Shown: positions 26,601 to 35,171 of the stretch, piece after piece
Layout: the number at the start of each line of letters is the position of its first letter
Position numbering within the stretch: the first letter of the stretch is position 1
Assembly: GCA_014377445.1 (NCBI GenBank)
Contig: JACMPP010000108.1
Coordinates: forward strand, 1-41,370
DNA from: Oligoflexus sp.
Lineage (GTDB): Bacteria; Bdellovibrionota_B; Oligoflexia; Oligoflexales; Oligoflexaceae
Reading direction: 5' to 3'
Length of the DNA stretch: 41,370 nucleotides
Program-made: the position numbers and the translations under genes
Notes under the pieces: generated by a model
What the model was told of the DNA's origin: nothing
Database searches by the model: none
Seen by the model: the letters and a program-made list of their open reading frames with translations, nothing else

Positions 26601-27899
26601 TTATACTCCCAAGAGCAAACGAGACGGATCTTCGATTGCGTCCTTGATTTTCACGAGAAACCCAACTGCTTCCTTGCCATCGACAATCCGGTGATCGTAG
26701 GACACAGCGAGGTACATCATAGGGCGAATGACAACCTGGCCATTAATAGCCATAGGTCGATCCTGGATTTTGTGCATACCCAGAATCGCGCTCTGCGGCG
26801 GGTTCAAAATCGGAGTCGAAAGTAGACTGCCGAAGGTTCCGCCGTTCGAGATGGTAAAGGTTCCGCCGGAAAGATCGTCGAGGGCGATCTTGCCTTCTTT
26901 GCCTTTTTTACCGTATTCCACGATCGCGGATTCGATCTGGGCAAAGCTCATATTTTCACAGTTTTTCACTACGGGAACCATAAGGCCTCGATCAGTCGAC
27001 ACCGCGATACCGATATCACAGTAGTCGTGATAAACGATGTCTGTGCCTTCGATCGAACCATTGATAGCTGGGTAGGCTTTCAACGCATCGACAGCCGCTT
27101 TCACGAAGAAGCTCATGAAGCCGAGGTTTACACCGTTAACTTTGGCGAATTGATCTTTGTATTTTTTGCGGAGCTCCATCACTGCGGTCATATCCACTTC
27201 GTTGAAAGTGGTGAGCATGGCGGCTGTGTGCTGGGCTTCGACAAGTCGTTCGGCGATTCGAAGACGAATTCTGGTCATCTTCTCGCGGCGTACGCGACGT
27301 TCCCCAGGAGCTGGGGCTGCAACTTTTGGAGTGGCAGGCGCCGAGGGTGCAGCAGGGACAGGGGCGCCGGTTGGGGCAACGGCTTTGGCAGAGCCACCTT
27401 CCTGATGAAGGATCAAATCTCCCTTGGTAACCCGACCGTCCCGACCCGAACCAGGGATGCTAGCTGTGTCAATATTGTTTTCTGCGCTCATGCGAGCGAC
27501 AGCAGGACTTTTAGGTCGGGTGTCTTCGCCGGCGGGGGATGCCGTTGCAGCCGATACTTTTGCTGGCTCAGCAGCCTTCGCCGCTTCGGCCACTTTTGGC
27601 GCTTCGGCCACTTTTGGCGCTTCGGCCACTTTTGGCGCTGCGGCGCCTGCAGCGGGAGCGGTTGCGCTGGTATCGAGGCTTCCGAGGACTTCACCGATTT
27701 TAACGGTATCGCCTTCGTTTTTGGAAATAGTAAGTACGCCTTCGGATTCAGCAACGATTTCGACAGTGGCTTTGTCGGTTTCGATTTCGACCAGGACCTC
27801 GTCACGTTTTACAAAATCCCCAGTCTTTTTCCGCCATTTGTAAACTTGTCCTTCAGAGACGGATTCGCCTACAACTGGAAACTTGACCTCAAATGCCAT
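26601..27899 (-). CDS. sucB: Dihydrolipoamide succinyltransferase (E2 of 2-oxoglutarate dehydrogenase)
   Basis: 432 residues. One lipoyl domain (1-77) has Lys43 in IETDKATVE. An Ala/Pro hinge contains three exact APKVAE-type repeats. A peripheral subunit-binding domain (about 130-165, [20 protein letters not shown]) and the catalytic domain follow, with active-site His403-Asp407 in SYDHRIVDG. The sequence [11 protein letters not shown] and the neighbouring sucA identify it as the succinyl rather than acetyl enzyme. GGGGGAG 5 bases before the ATG is a strong ribosome site. It is the first gene of the operon. Confidence 0.96.
   Translation of the reverse strand: MAFEVKFPVVGESVSEGQVYKWRKKTGDFVKRDEVLVEIETDKATVEIVAESEGVLTISKNEGDTVKIGEVLGSLDTSATAPAAGAAAPKVAEAPKVAEAPKVAEAAKAAEPAKVSAATASPAGEDTRPKSPAVARMSAENNIDTASIPGSGRDGRVTKGDLILHQEGGSAKAVAPTGAPVPAAPSAPATPKVAAPAPGERRVRREKMTRIRLRIAERLVEAQHTAAMLTTFNEVDMTAVMELRKKYKDQFAKVNGVNLGFMSFFVKAAVDALKAYPAINGSIEGTDIVYHDYCDIGIAVSTDRGLMVPVVKNCENMSFAQIESAIVEYGKKGKEGKIALDDLSGGTFTISNGGTFGSLLSTPILNPPQSAILGMHKIQDRPMAINGQVVIRPMMYLAVSYDHRIVDGKEAVGFLVKIKDAIEDPSRLLLGV
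27582..27635. repeat. 18-bp tandem repeat, three copies, inside sucB hinge
   Basis: CGCTTCGGCCACTTTTGG occurs three times head to tail without mismatch, encoding PKVAEA repeats in the flexible Ala/Pro hinge. Copy number can change in frame without breaking the enzyme. Confidence 0.85.
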
Positions 27900-28157
27900 A
27901 TCGTCTCCCCCAATGCTTCTATATTTTTAAAGATCATCTTTTTCGAATATGTTTTCGCTTGAACTTTATATCCGAATGTCGAGTAAGACAGCAGTATGAA
28001 ATAACAACTCTAGCCGAAACAAAAAAGACAAAAGAAGGCTAAGGGCTGGTTTATATGGTACATCAAATCGCCTTGATAGAATCAGGCAGATTCTTCCCAT
28101 AATGCCGTGATTCCCACGCAATGGTAGCAAGACTTTGCGTGACCCTGAAAGTTCAAC

Positions 28158-29021
28158 TCAAGGCACCACAGGCTTTTGCTCCTGTGAGATCTGCATAAGC
28201 ACTGACTGGTGGACCATTGGTGTCAAATTAGCCTTCTCATCACGGAGTTCGATAAGCTTCACGGAGAACTGATTTGCAGCAAGTGCAGCGCGAAAAGCTT
28301 CGGCCTGAGAGGATGGGTAACGCGGGTCGTTTTGCATTTGATAGAGGTAGACGCTTTTGGGAAGGCCGACAAAATCCCAAGCGATCGATCTCTGTTCGGC
28401 AAATTTTTGGTCCTGACCCTGAAAACCTTTCAGCTCCTTCACATAAGCCGGATCCTTGCCTTCGGCAAGTGTCGCGTCCCACTCGTAAATGCCGTTGCCG
28501 ATGATCATAAATTTGAAAGGCGTGGTTTTTGCGGTCCGCAAGGCCAGGAGACTTGCTTCTTCGAAGCCCCAGATTGCATCGATCGTCTTACCTGATTCTC
28601 TCTGGTCTTTTATCAGGGCCTTCAATGACCCGACGCTCAGATCGTCACCAAGAAGCTCTTTGCCTTCGCTTTGTCCCGCCGAGGGGCGATTGACTGCCAG
28701 GACATTGAAGTCCTGTTGCAAAAAGGCCTGCACAAGCCCACTTTTGCAAGCATCACCTTTAAAAGGAGCGCCTTTGGGATTCAGCATCACGATAAATGGA
28801 GTCTTGACGTTTCGGGTACAGCTAAACCATTCAAGCGAAAAACTGTCTTTGGGTTTGGCAGAGAGGCCTTGCTGAGACTGCGCTTCGACCAGTTTGCCGA
28901 TTCCATCGCTTGATTCGATCTGGACCGCATTGGAGAATTGCTCCTGATTCGACACGCAGGAGACCAGGGTCGCCGCACTGAGCAGGACCAAGCCAAGGGA
29001 GAGGCTGAAAGGCTTCATCAT
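28158..29021 (-). CDS. Lipoprotein with alpha/beta-hydrolase-like fold, nucleophile motif altered
   Basis: 287 residues from ATG 29021 (AAGGAG 9 bases upstream; an in-frame extension to 29087 is unlikely). MMKPFSLSLGLVLLSAATLVSC is a lipoprotein signal with lipobox LVSC. The rest looks like an alpha/beta hydrolase: PFIVMLNPKGAPF, NVLAVNRPSAGQSEG, then IWGFEEASLLALR where the nucleophile elbow G-x-S-x-G is expected, and QNDPRYPSS for the acid loop. The elbow reads GFEEA, so the catalytic Ser seems replaced by Glu. It may be a non-catalytic binding protein. It lies 13 bases downstream of the next lipoprotein, in one operon. Confidence 0.65.
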   Translation of the reverse strand: MMKPFSLSLGLVLLSAATLVSCVSNQEQFSNAVQIESSDGIGKLVEAQSQQGLSAKPKDSFSLEWFSCTRNVKTPFIVMLNPKGAPFKGDACKSGLVQAFLQQDFNVLAVNRPSAGQSEGKELLGDDLSVGSLKALIKDQRESGKTIDAIWGFEEASLLALRTAKTTPFKFMIIGNGIYEWDATLAEGKDPAYVKELKGFQGQDQKFAEQRSIAWDFVGLPKSVYLYQMQNDPRYPSSQAEAFRAALAANQFSVKLIELRDEKANLTPMVHQSVLMQISQEQKPVVP

Positions 29022-29034
29022 GTGGGCATTCTCC

Positions 29035-29370
29035 TTACTGGGGATTTTCGTAAAAAATATAACTCGTGCTGTAGTCACTGATCTCAAAATAAAGCTTCTT
29101 TTCGCCTGGATCCGCGACGTAGTTGAAATTGGCGTCCATCACTCCGTAGCCGTAGCGATACGCGCGCGATTCCCCCCCCCCACCGGTAGCATCAGCGGTC
29201 GTCATCTTATCGATATTGATAAATCGATACATGAGTTTTCCGGAGCTGATGACATCCAGAACACCATTGGTCCCAGTCCAGTTTTGAACAGAGCGTGAGA
29301 TTTTGTTTTGTGATTCTTGGGTGCAGCCGAGGAGACCTAAGAACAAAAGGGAAGAGACGAGAACTTTCAT
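29035..29370 (-). CDS. Small lipoprotein with a homopolymeric G tract
   Basis: 111 residues. The signal MKVLVSSLLFLGLLGC has lipobox LLGC. The mature protein has aromatic-rich strands (SRAYRYGYGVMDANFNYVA, then KKLYFEISDYSTSYIFYE) and no recognised family. The coding strand holds a run of ten G (29172-29181, read as C on the plus strand) encoding part of TGGGGES; slippage there would shift the frame after about 60 residues. It is followed after 13 bases by the hydrolase-like lipoprotein, whose ribosome site lies beside its stop codon. Confidence 0.7.
   Translation of the reverse strand: MKVLVSSLLFLGLLGCTQESQNKISRSVQNWTGTNGVLDVISSGKLMYRFINIDKMTTADATGGGGESRAYRYGYGVMDANFNYVADPGEKKLYFEISDYSTSYIFYENPQ
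29172..29181. repeat. Poly-G/C tract of ten bases inside the small lipoprotein gene
   Basis: Ten consecutive C on the plus strand (G on the coding strand), the longest run of a single G or C noticed in the window, in the middle of an intact lipoprotein frame. Confidence 0.9.
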
Positions 29371-29500
29371 AAACCCCTCATTTCGATCTAAGCAGGATAC
29401 AGTCTCTAGTGGTGAATTTCCTAGATAACTGTTTTATCGTGCTTTGCGTCGGGAGTCTGCAAAAGAAGTGGGGCGGAGTAAATATGAGGGGGGTGGATCA

Positions 29501-29543
29501 GGCCCCGGTTAGGGGCCGGATAAAATGGGGCAAAGCCCCACTA
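29501..29543 (-). terminator. Terminator hairpins of the bactofilin gene
   Basis: On the minus strand TGGGGC-TTT-GCCCCA followed by TTTTA (29540-29521), directly at the bactofilin stop, then a second GC hairpin GGCCCC/GGGGCC (29517-29501). The first has the form of a Rho-independent terminator. Confidence 0.7.
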
Positions 29544-30050
29544 CACGTTGATTTCAGGGACCCGCGTGTTAGCATCGTTAGCTTTCAACGTCTCATTGGA
29601 ATGTAAAGATGCTCCAATGAGTGGATTGTTAAAACCCTGAACGGTGTCCGTCAGGCTGTGGCGGTCGGTGAGTCGGGTGCCGTCCATTTTCGTGCGGCCA
29701 TTGAATTGAGCGCCTTCCTGAACGACGAGGGACGAGGTATTGATGTCACCCTCGAAGATGCAAGAGCTACTCAGCTCGACCTTACCAGTCGCTTCCAAAG
29801 TGCCTTTGAAATGCCCCTGTATCACGATATCCTCAACCCGAACCTCGGCATTGATAATCGCGCCTTCTTCGACGATCAACAGACCTTCAGAGATAATCTC
29901 GCCTTCGACTTTGCCACCAATTCTTGTACTACCCTTGCAATAGAGCTTGCCGGAAAAATGACAACCGTTTGTGATAATAGTAACGGCGAATTCTTTTAGC
30001 TGGTCTCTTCTGCTGAGGTTCGTACCTCCTTTTTTCTGTGGACTAAACAA
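29541..30050 (-). CDS. Bactofilin (polymer-forming cytoskeletal protein)
   Basis: 169 residues. The central bactofilin beta-helix (about 30-125) shows regular short repeats: GCHFSGKLYCKGSTRIGGKV, EGLLIVEEGAIINAEV, EDIVIQGHFKGTL, GKVELSSSCIFEGDI and SSLVVQEGAQFNG. Such proteins polymerise without nucleotide beside the membrane and position wall enzymes or other factors. The tails are disordered. The start is TTG 30050 with AGGAG 8-9 bases upstream; another AGGAGG inside the first codons has no start codon after it. It is divergent from the gene at 30152 and independent of the downstream lipoproteins. Confidence 0.9.
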   Translation of the reverse strand: MFSPQKKGGTNLSRRDQLKEFAVTIITNGCHFSGKLYCKGSTRIGGKVEGEIISEGLLIVEEGAIINAEVRVEDIVIQGHFKGTLEATGKVELSSSCIFEGDINTSSLVVQEGAQFNGRTKMDGTRLTDRHSLTDTVQGFNNPLIGASLHSNETLKANDANTRVPEINV

Positions 30051-30151
30051 GGCTAATTCTCCTTTTTTGAAAGTCTGGGATACCGATCAAACTTTTTCCC
30101 AGCTACATTGAACATGGTAGCATTGTTTTCCTGACGCAATGAGAGAAAAAG

Positions 30152-30856
30152 ATGCCGAGTAAACTCCTGGGCCCTGACTTCGAAGATTTCACGATTACTT
30201 ATGAAAATCTACGCTGGCTTCACTCCTGTCGCTGGGAAGGGTCACATGCTGAGGTATTCGCAGAATTGAGGGGATCATTTACCAACTCCTATGGAAAAGC
30301 TCCTAATTTAGTCAAAAGCAAAAACCACCCAAGTCCTGCTGTGAGCGCCCGTTGGCTCCTGATTGACGAAGAGGAATTACCAATCGCCTGGGCCGAACTT
30401 CAAAGCTTTCCAAGCCAAAGGGATCGACCGGGAATCTTACTTTGGGGCCGCGCCCCGACAGGCGAACTGGAAGCCACAGGTCTCTCTCGATTGATCAGCT
30501 TTTGTTTCATCGTGGGTAAATTTGATCATATAAAAGTCGGAGCTTCGGCTCAGGATGAGGCAGGGGTCCTTTCGACCTTCGCCGAATCGGTAGGGGAAAA
30601 ACGCCAGACAATGGGTCTGGCTGCTCATCCCTGGTATCCCAACCGTACGCCCTTTAAACCCATTCTTACGCTTGAATTGGCCCGGGACGAGTGGATGAAA
30701 TCCACGATTGCCCAAGACCCGTCGAAGACCCTAAAGCACATCCAGTCTCGCATAGAGCGCTTTGAGAAGACCCAGACCTTCCTCGCCCCAAAACGAAAAA
30801 AGCGAGGCCTCCTGGCTCGCATCATAAATCCCAAAATTGATGACTCGCTCTTCTAA
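30152..30856 (+). CDS. Hypothetical cytoplasmic protein
   Basis: 234 residues from ATG 30152 with a weak GAGAGAAAAAG site before it. No signal peptide or membrane segment. The core (ARWLLIDEEELPIAWAELQS, GILLWGRAPTGELEATGLSR) has alternating strands and helices resembling an acetyltransferase-like fold, but no acetyl-CoA motif is clear. The C-terminus is strongly basic (LAPKRKKRGLLARI). No family is recognised. It is divergent from bactofilin across about 100 bases and ends at a terminator. Confidence 0.65.
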   Translation: MPSKLLGPDFEDFTITYENLRWLHSCRWEGSHAEVFAELRGSFTNSYGKAPNLVKSKNHPSPAVSARWLLIDEEELPIAWAELQSFPSQRDRPGILLWGRAPTGELEATGLSRLISFCFIVGKFDHIKVGASAQDEAGVLSTFAESVGEKRQTMGLAAHPWYPNRTPFKPILTLELARDEWMKSTIAQDPSKTLKHIQSRIERFEKTQTFLAPKRKKRGLLARIINPKIDDSLF

Positions 30857-30878
30857 TTTGGCCAGATTTTAGACCAAA

Positions 30879-30906
30879 AAAAGGCGAGCCTTTTCGGTTC
30901 GCTTTT
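30879..30906 (+). terminator. Terminator of the hypothetical gene at 30152
   Basis: GGCGAGCC, loop TTTTC, GGTTCGC followed by TTTT, shortly after the stop codon; the stem contains one G-U pair. Confidence 0.7.
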
Positions 30907-30920
30907 AACTAAGAACAGAT

Positions 30921-30946
30921 AAAAACCCCTGTTTCGCAACAGGGGG
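30921..30946 (-). terminator. Terminator of the rplM-rpsI cluster
   Basis: On the minus strand CCCCTGTT-GCGA-AACAGGGG followed by TTTTT: a perfect 8-bp stem with tetraloop and U-tract, 12 bases after the stop of the small gene at 30958. Confidence 0.88.
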
Positions 30947-30957
30947 TCTTCATCTCG

Positions 30958-31287
30958 TTATTCGCCTTCGTCAGTCGCAGCGCCTTCGGGAACGAACGTG
31001 CCGTCCTTCGGATACCACTTCTGGAGGGCCAATATCATTTCGTTTGCTTGTTTAGCGCTCGAAATGTTGAACTTACTTTGCTGGCGATAAACGCCGTTGC
31101 GTTTCTGGTACCGACGAATGGAGACCTTTGAGGGGCCATACTCTTCAGTATTCTTATCAAGTTCCTGATATAGGAACATGATAGTTGTCCAGCTTCCGCG
31201 CGTAAGAACGTTCTTATCGAGCTGCTTGACGACTATCTTGTCATCTTCAGTATACTCGATATCAATTGCATCTATAGTTTCAGCCAT
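30958..31287 (-). CDS. Small acidic protein of unknown function downstream of rpsI
   Basis: 109 residues. Acidic N-terminus (DAIDIEYTEDDK) and C-terminus (EGAATDEGE) surround a basic centre (KVSIRRYQKRNGVYRQQSKF) with a helix (SSAKQANEMILALQKWY). This layout suits a nucleic-acid- or ribosome-associated protein, but no domain is recognised. It lies about 85 bases downstream of rpsI on the same strand and shares the terminator, so it may be expressed with the ribosomal proteins. Confidence 0.7.
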   Translation of the reverse strand: MAETIDAIDIEYTEDDKIVVKQLDKNVLTRGSWTTIMFLYQELDKNTEEYGPSKVSIRRYQKRNGVYRQQSKFNISSAKQANEMILALQKWYPKDGTFVPEGAATDEGE

Positions 31288-31373
31288 ACGGTCTTAGCTC
31301 CTCGTAAGTGAACCCCAGCCTCCACGGCTTGGTGAAGGCCAAAGTAAAATTCACTAACGATTGTAGCGTCAAA

Positions 31374-31769
31374 TTAGCGCTTAGAGAACTGGTAGCGTGC
31401 ACGGGCTGATTTCTGACCGTACAATTTACGTTCTTTCTTCCTGGAATCGCGGGTAATTAAGCCTTCAGCTTTTAGTACCGTACGGTTTTCCGGGTTGAGT
31501 TCAGCAAGGGCGCGACTGACAGCATGGCGTATTGCGCCAGCTTGTCCGTTCAATCCACCGCCAACAACATTGACGATCATGTCGAACTTATCGGCATTGC
31601 CGGTCAGTTCGAATGCTTGGCGGACAATCATTTTTGAAGTTGCGCGCAGGTAGTAATCATCAATATCACGCTTGTTGATAGTGATTTTACCTTTGCCAGG
31701 CTTCAAGTAAATACGGGCGATGGCCGTTTTACGTTTACCGATAGTATGAATTACACCTTTGGTAGCCAT
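31374..31769 (-). CDS. rpsI: 30S ribosomal protein S9
   Basis: 131 residues. Landmarks are [38 protein letters not shown] and the basic tail [12 protein letters not shown], whose last residues reach the P-site tRNA. AAGGA precedes the ATG. Only 3 bases separate it from rplM, the usual gene pair. Confidence 0.98.
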   Translation of the reverse strand: MATKGVIHTIGKRKTAIARIYLKPGKGKITINKRDIDDYYLRATSKMIVRQAFELTGNADKFDMIVNVVGGGLNGQAGAIRHAVSRALAELNPENRTVLKAEGLITRDSRKKERKLYGQKSARARYQFSKR

Positions 31770-31772
31770 GAC

Positions 31773-32222
31773 TTATCCTTCCTTGCCCAAACGAATTGGC
31801 GCGCTAGCCACTGGCTTTTGTGCTTCGTGAGGGTGTTCTGAACCTGCATAGATCTTGACGTTGCCAAAGACTTTGCGGCCGAGCTTATTGTGCGGCAACA
31901 TTCCTTTGATCGCGTGCTCAAGAATACGCTCAGGCTTGTTAGCTAGCATATCTTTAGCTGCAGTTTGCTTAATACCACCGACGAAACCAGAGTGATGATA
32001 GTACATCTTCTGATTCCATTTACGGCCGGTAAAGTTGACCTTATCAGCATTGATAATTACAACATTGTCGCCACAATCAAGGTGCGGAACGAAGTTGACT
32101 TTGTGCTTGCCGCGAAGAATGCGAGCAACTTCAGAAGCCAATCGACCTACAGTCAGATTGTTAGCATCGAACAGAACCCACTTTTTCTTGATGTCTGTGG
32201 GCGTAACGCTGGTGGTTTTCAT
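31773..32222 (-). CDS. rplM: 50S ribosomal protein L13
   Basis: 149 residues. Family landmarks are WVLFDANNLTVGRLASEVAR, DCGDNVVIINADKVNFTG, YYHHSGFVGGI and KGMLPHNKLGRKVF. GGAGAG lies 10 bases upstream of the ATG. It binds 23S rRNA early in assembly. It starts the rplM-rpsI unit, with a promoter about 200 bases upstream and a long leader. Confidence 0.98.
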   Translation of the reverse strand: MKTTSVTPTDIKKKWVLFDANNLTVGRLASEVARILRGKHKVNFVPHLDCGDNVVIINADKVNFTGRKWNQKMYYHHSGFVGGIKQTAAKDMLANKPERILEHAIKGMLPHNKLGRKVFGNVKIYAGSEHPHEAQKPVASAPIRLGKEG

Positions 32223-32421
32223 GGAAATCTACTCTCCAGTTGTCGTGTGCACGCTAGTCAAAGCATGAGGGATGTCGCATGAATCAGAATTTGTTGCCTA
32301 AACCCAGCTAGTCGGCAAACTTAAATTCTGTTGCGCGTGGTCCTTCTCATCAGCCAAGTCTGCGTGTTATTTCCTAAAGGAACGCTTAGCTTTACAGTTT
32401 CTACGCACTCTAGAGGCCCGG

Positions 32422-32451
32422 AATATAGCCGATGACTGACAGGATGGTCAA
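32422..32451 (-). promoter_or_regulatory. Likely sigma-70 promoter of rplM-rpsI
   Basis: On the minus strand TTGACC (32451-32446) and TATATT (32427-32422) are 18 bases apart. It leaves a leader of about 190 bases before rplM, long enough for autoregulation, though no known leader structure is recognised. Confidence 0.6.
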
Positions 32452-32493
32452 TACATTGTTAGTACCGGGACGCACCTAGTATTAGAAAGCTTC

Positions 32494-33876
32494 TTAAAAA
32501 TGAATTCCCTGTGGATATCTAGGGAACGGAATGACATCGCGTATATTTGCCATTCCAGTCACGTACTGCACGAGACGCTCGAAACCGAGGCCGAATCCAG
32601 CATGGGGAACTCCACCAAACCTTCTCAGATCGATATACCAGGATAAATCCTCAGGAGCGATATGGAAATCTCGCATCCGACTCTTTAGAACATCAATTCT
32701 ATCTTCACGCTGAGATCCGCCAATGATCTCACCAATACGGGGAGCGAGGACATCCATCGCTGCCACTGTTTTTCCATCGTCATTTAGGCGCATATAGAAG
32801 GCTTTGAAGTCTTTTGGGTAGTCTGTGACGATAACAGGCTTCTTAAATATAACTTCGGTCAAATAACGCTCATGCTCCGTTTGCAAATCGATCCCCCATT
32901 GAACAGGGAATTCAAATTTGGCACCCGAGGAGAGAAGTTCTTTGACAGCGTCTGTATATGTAATGCGCCCGAACTCTTGGGTGGAAAGCGCGGCAATTTG
33001 CTCTATCGAAGAATTCTTGTAATGGGTTCCAAGGAAATCGAGCTCTTCGGGACAACGTTTCACGATCTCGGCAAAGACATAGCGAAGAAAATCTTGGGCA
33101 AGCTGCATGTCATCTTTAAGATTGGCAAAGGCCATCTCGGGCTCAACCATCCAGAACTCTGCCAAATGGCGTGTTGTGTTGGAATTTTCAGCTCGGAAAG
33201 TTGGTCCGAAGGTATAGATGTCACCTACTGAGAGAGCCAGCGCCTCTCCGTTCAATTGACCGCTTACGGTCAAGTGAGCCTTCTTACCAAAGAAGTCCTG
33301 CTTGAAGTCGATCGCACCTTTGGCATCCCGCGGCAGTTTGTCGAGGGGCAGAGTTGTGACCTGAAACATCTCGCCTGCGCCTTCGGCATCCGAAGCCGTG
33401 ATCAATGGGGTATGGGCCCACTGAAATCCGCGTCCTTGAAAGAATTCATGGACCAGGACAGCTAGCTGATTGCGCACACGGAATACCGCACCAAAACTAT
33501 TGGTCCGACCTCGCAAGTGAGCGATCTCGCGCAAAAACTCAAGGGTATGGCCTTTCTTCTGAAGGGGATATTCTTCAGGGCAGGCACCATAGATTTCAAA
33601 GCTGTCGACATGGACCTCCATGTCTTGGCCCTTACCCTGAGATGTCTTAAAAACACCTTCAACGCGGAGAGAGGCCCCAGTGCCCAGCTCGCTCAACTTG
33701 GCAAAGTCCGGATTCTGACCATCGACAACCAACTGCAGATCTTTTTGTGTCGAGCCATCGTTGACGACCAGAAATGCGACATTTTTAGATATACGCTTTG
33801 ATCGTAACCAGGCGAATATTGTGACATTTTGGTCCTCTTTGGCGTCGGCGACCAGATTCTTAATACGTTGTCGCAT
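32494..33876 (-). CDS. asnS: Asparaginyl-tRNA synthetase
   Basis: 460 residues from ATG 33876 (AGAGGAAA before it; an in-frame extension to 33948 is unlikely). The N-terminal OB-fold anticodon domain (VTIFAWLRSKRISKNVAFLV) is followed by a class II catalytic core with motif 2 FGPTFRAENSNTTRHLAEFW and motif 3 GFGLGFERLVQYVTGMANIR, ending DVIPFPRYPQGIHF. The AsnRS-type N-T-T-RHLAEFWMVEPE distinguishes it from AspRS. Length is normal. Its downstream neighbour is rplM after about 270 bases. Confidence 0.97.
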   Translation of the reverse strand: MRQRIKNLVADAKEDQNVTIFAWLRSKRISKNVAFLVVNDGSTQKDLQLVVDGQNPDFAKLSELGTGASLRVEGVFKTSQGKGQDMEVHVDSFEIYGACPEEYPLQKKGHTLEFLREIAHLRGRTNSFGAVFRVRNQLAVLVHEFFQGRGFQWAHTPLITASDAEGAGEMFQVTTLPLDKLPRDAKGAIDFKQDFFGKKAHLTVSGQLNGEALALSVGDIYTFGPTFRAENSNTTRHLAEFWMVEPEMAFANLKDDMQLAQDFLRYVFAEIVKRCPEELDFLGTHYKNSSIEQIAALSTQEFGRITYTDAVKELLSSGAKFEFPVQWGIDLQTEHERYLTEVIFKKPVIVTDYPKDFKAFYMRLNDDGKTVAAMDVLAPRIGEIIGGSQREDRIDVLKSRMRDFHIAPEDLSWYIDLRRFGGVPHAGFGLGFERLVQYVTGMANIRDVIPFPRYPQGIHF

Positions 33877-33910
33877 GGATCTTTCCTCTCTCATTTGTTG
33901 TGTGGAGGAA

Positions 33911-35137
33911 TCAGGGCGTGACCGAGTAAGGAATGTTCGGGGGCTCAACCTTGCTTAGGTAACCCTTCTCACGCAGCATCATCTCTTTCCACTTCTCAAA
34001 GGGCAGACTGTTGTCGCCCTGCCCTTGATGCGTCTCACAGTAAACTTCGTAATATACCGCGAGGATGTTTCGCGCAACTCTGTACCAGTTAAACTTCTTT
34101 ACCTGCTCATATCCCCGAATACGCATCTCACGGCGCAGAAGCGGGTCCCGCACGATAATGGCCAGTGTATCGGCGAGCTGATCACAGTCATATGGACTGA
34201 CCATGAGGGCAGCATTTCCCACGACTTCGGGAAGGGAGCTGGTGTTGGACGTTACCACCGGGGCACCACTCGCCATCGCTTCCAGTGGCGGAAGTCCAAA
34301 ACCTTCGTAGAGACTCGGATACGCGACGACCTGAGCCTGGCGATAATACTGCCGTAGCTCCTCATCACTCACGAAGCCCTTGAACACGACGTCCTGATGA
34401 TAAGTCTTGATCTGCAGGCGAACGTCGGCAAACAAAGGACTTTCGCCCCCTATCAACACGAGTTTGGTTTTTAGATCGGGGTTTCTCGAACGCATGCGCT
34501 CGAAGGCTTCGATCAGGTTACCAATGTTTTTTCTTGGCTCCAGAGACCCCACATAAAGGATGTAATCGGACTCCGGCAGCGGCTCGTTGTTATTGACTTC
34601 ACGCGCCCCGAAGGTTTGGTCGACAGCCCAGTAGATCAGTCGAACCTTGCTGGCATCAACATTATAAAACTGGAGGAGGTCGTTCCGCGAATTGTTGCTG
34701 TTGGTGATAACGCGCGTAGCCTTCTTCGCCAAACGGGGAATGGCCAGGTTATAGGCGGTATGAAAAGTGTAGCTGTACCACTGCGGATTGACCACAAAAC
34801 AGAGATCGTGAATATGGACGACTGAGGCACCCGAATAAAACATGGGGGCCATATTCGCCGGCGAATGGAGTATATCGATTTTGTGTTTATGGGCCAGGCG
34901 CGGCAGAACAAATTGCTCCCATAGATGGTTGCGCAGGTTGCCACCGACCTTGAGAGGACTGGTGACGAGGGTGACGTTTGGATACTTTCGCCATTCCTCA
35001 GCCTGATCTTCACCAGTGAAAAGCACATATTCGTTTTCTTGATCGATATCAAACAGCGTCTTGACCAAATTGTAAGCGGCCCGCTGAACGCCCGTGCGTT
35101 TCGCAACCAAAAATCGACCGTTTATCCCTATTCGCAC
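33911..35137 (-). CDS. Glycosyltransferase family 4
   Basis: 408 residues from GTG 35137 (GAGG 6 bases upstream); the protein then begins [18 protein letters not shown] like its neighbour. An ATG four codons earlier lacks a clear ribosome site. The C-terminal GT-B half has [20 protein letters not shown] and [20 protein letters not shown], the E-x7-E retaining-transferase signature, and [17 protein letters not shown]. It transfers a sugar from a nucleotide donor, probably during surface polysaccharide synthesis. It lies 22-34 bases downstream of a second GT4 gene, as one operon. Confidence 0.92.
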   Translation of the reverse strand: MRIGINGRFLVAKRTGVQRAAYNLVKTLFDIDQENEYVLFTGEDQAEEWRKYPNVTLVTSPLKVGGNLRNHLWEQFVLPRLAHKHKIDILHSPANMAPMFYSGASVVHIHDLCFVVNPQWYSYTFHTAYNLAIPRLAKKATRVITNSNNSRNDLLQFYNVDASKVRLIYWAVDQTFGAREVNNNEPLPESDYILYVGSLEPRKNIGNLIEAFERMRSRNPDLKTKLVLIGGESPLFADVRLQIKTYHQDVVFKGFVSDEELRQYYRQAQVVAYPSLYEGFGLPPLEAMASGAPVVTSNTSSLPEVVGNAALMVSPYDCDQLADTLAIIVRDPLLRREMRIRGYEQVKKFNWYRVARNILAVYYEVYCETHQGQGDNSLPFEKWKEMMLREKGYLSKVEPPNIPYSVTP

Positions 35138-35171
35138 TTTAAACCTCATATCTCAACAACCCGAAGCTCGA

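Noticed and set aside
27582..27635. Tandem repeats considered as a CRISPR array
   Set aside because: Units are contiguous without spacers and are in frame within the sucB hinge.
27027..27962. Plus-strand open frame of 311 codons opposite sucB
   Set aside because: It is Gly/Cys/Arg/Phe-rich and repetitive where it mirrors the Ala/Pro hinge, so it is an antisense artefact.
28158..29021. Active esterase call
   Set aside because: The expected G-x-S-x-G is GFEEA, so only fold similarity can be claimed.
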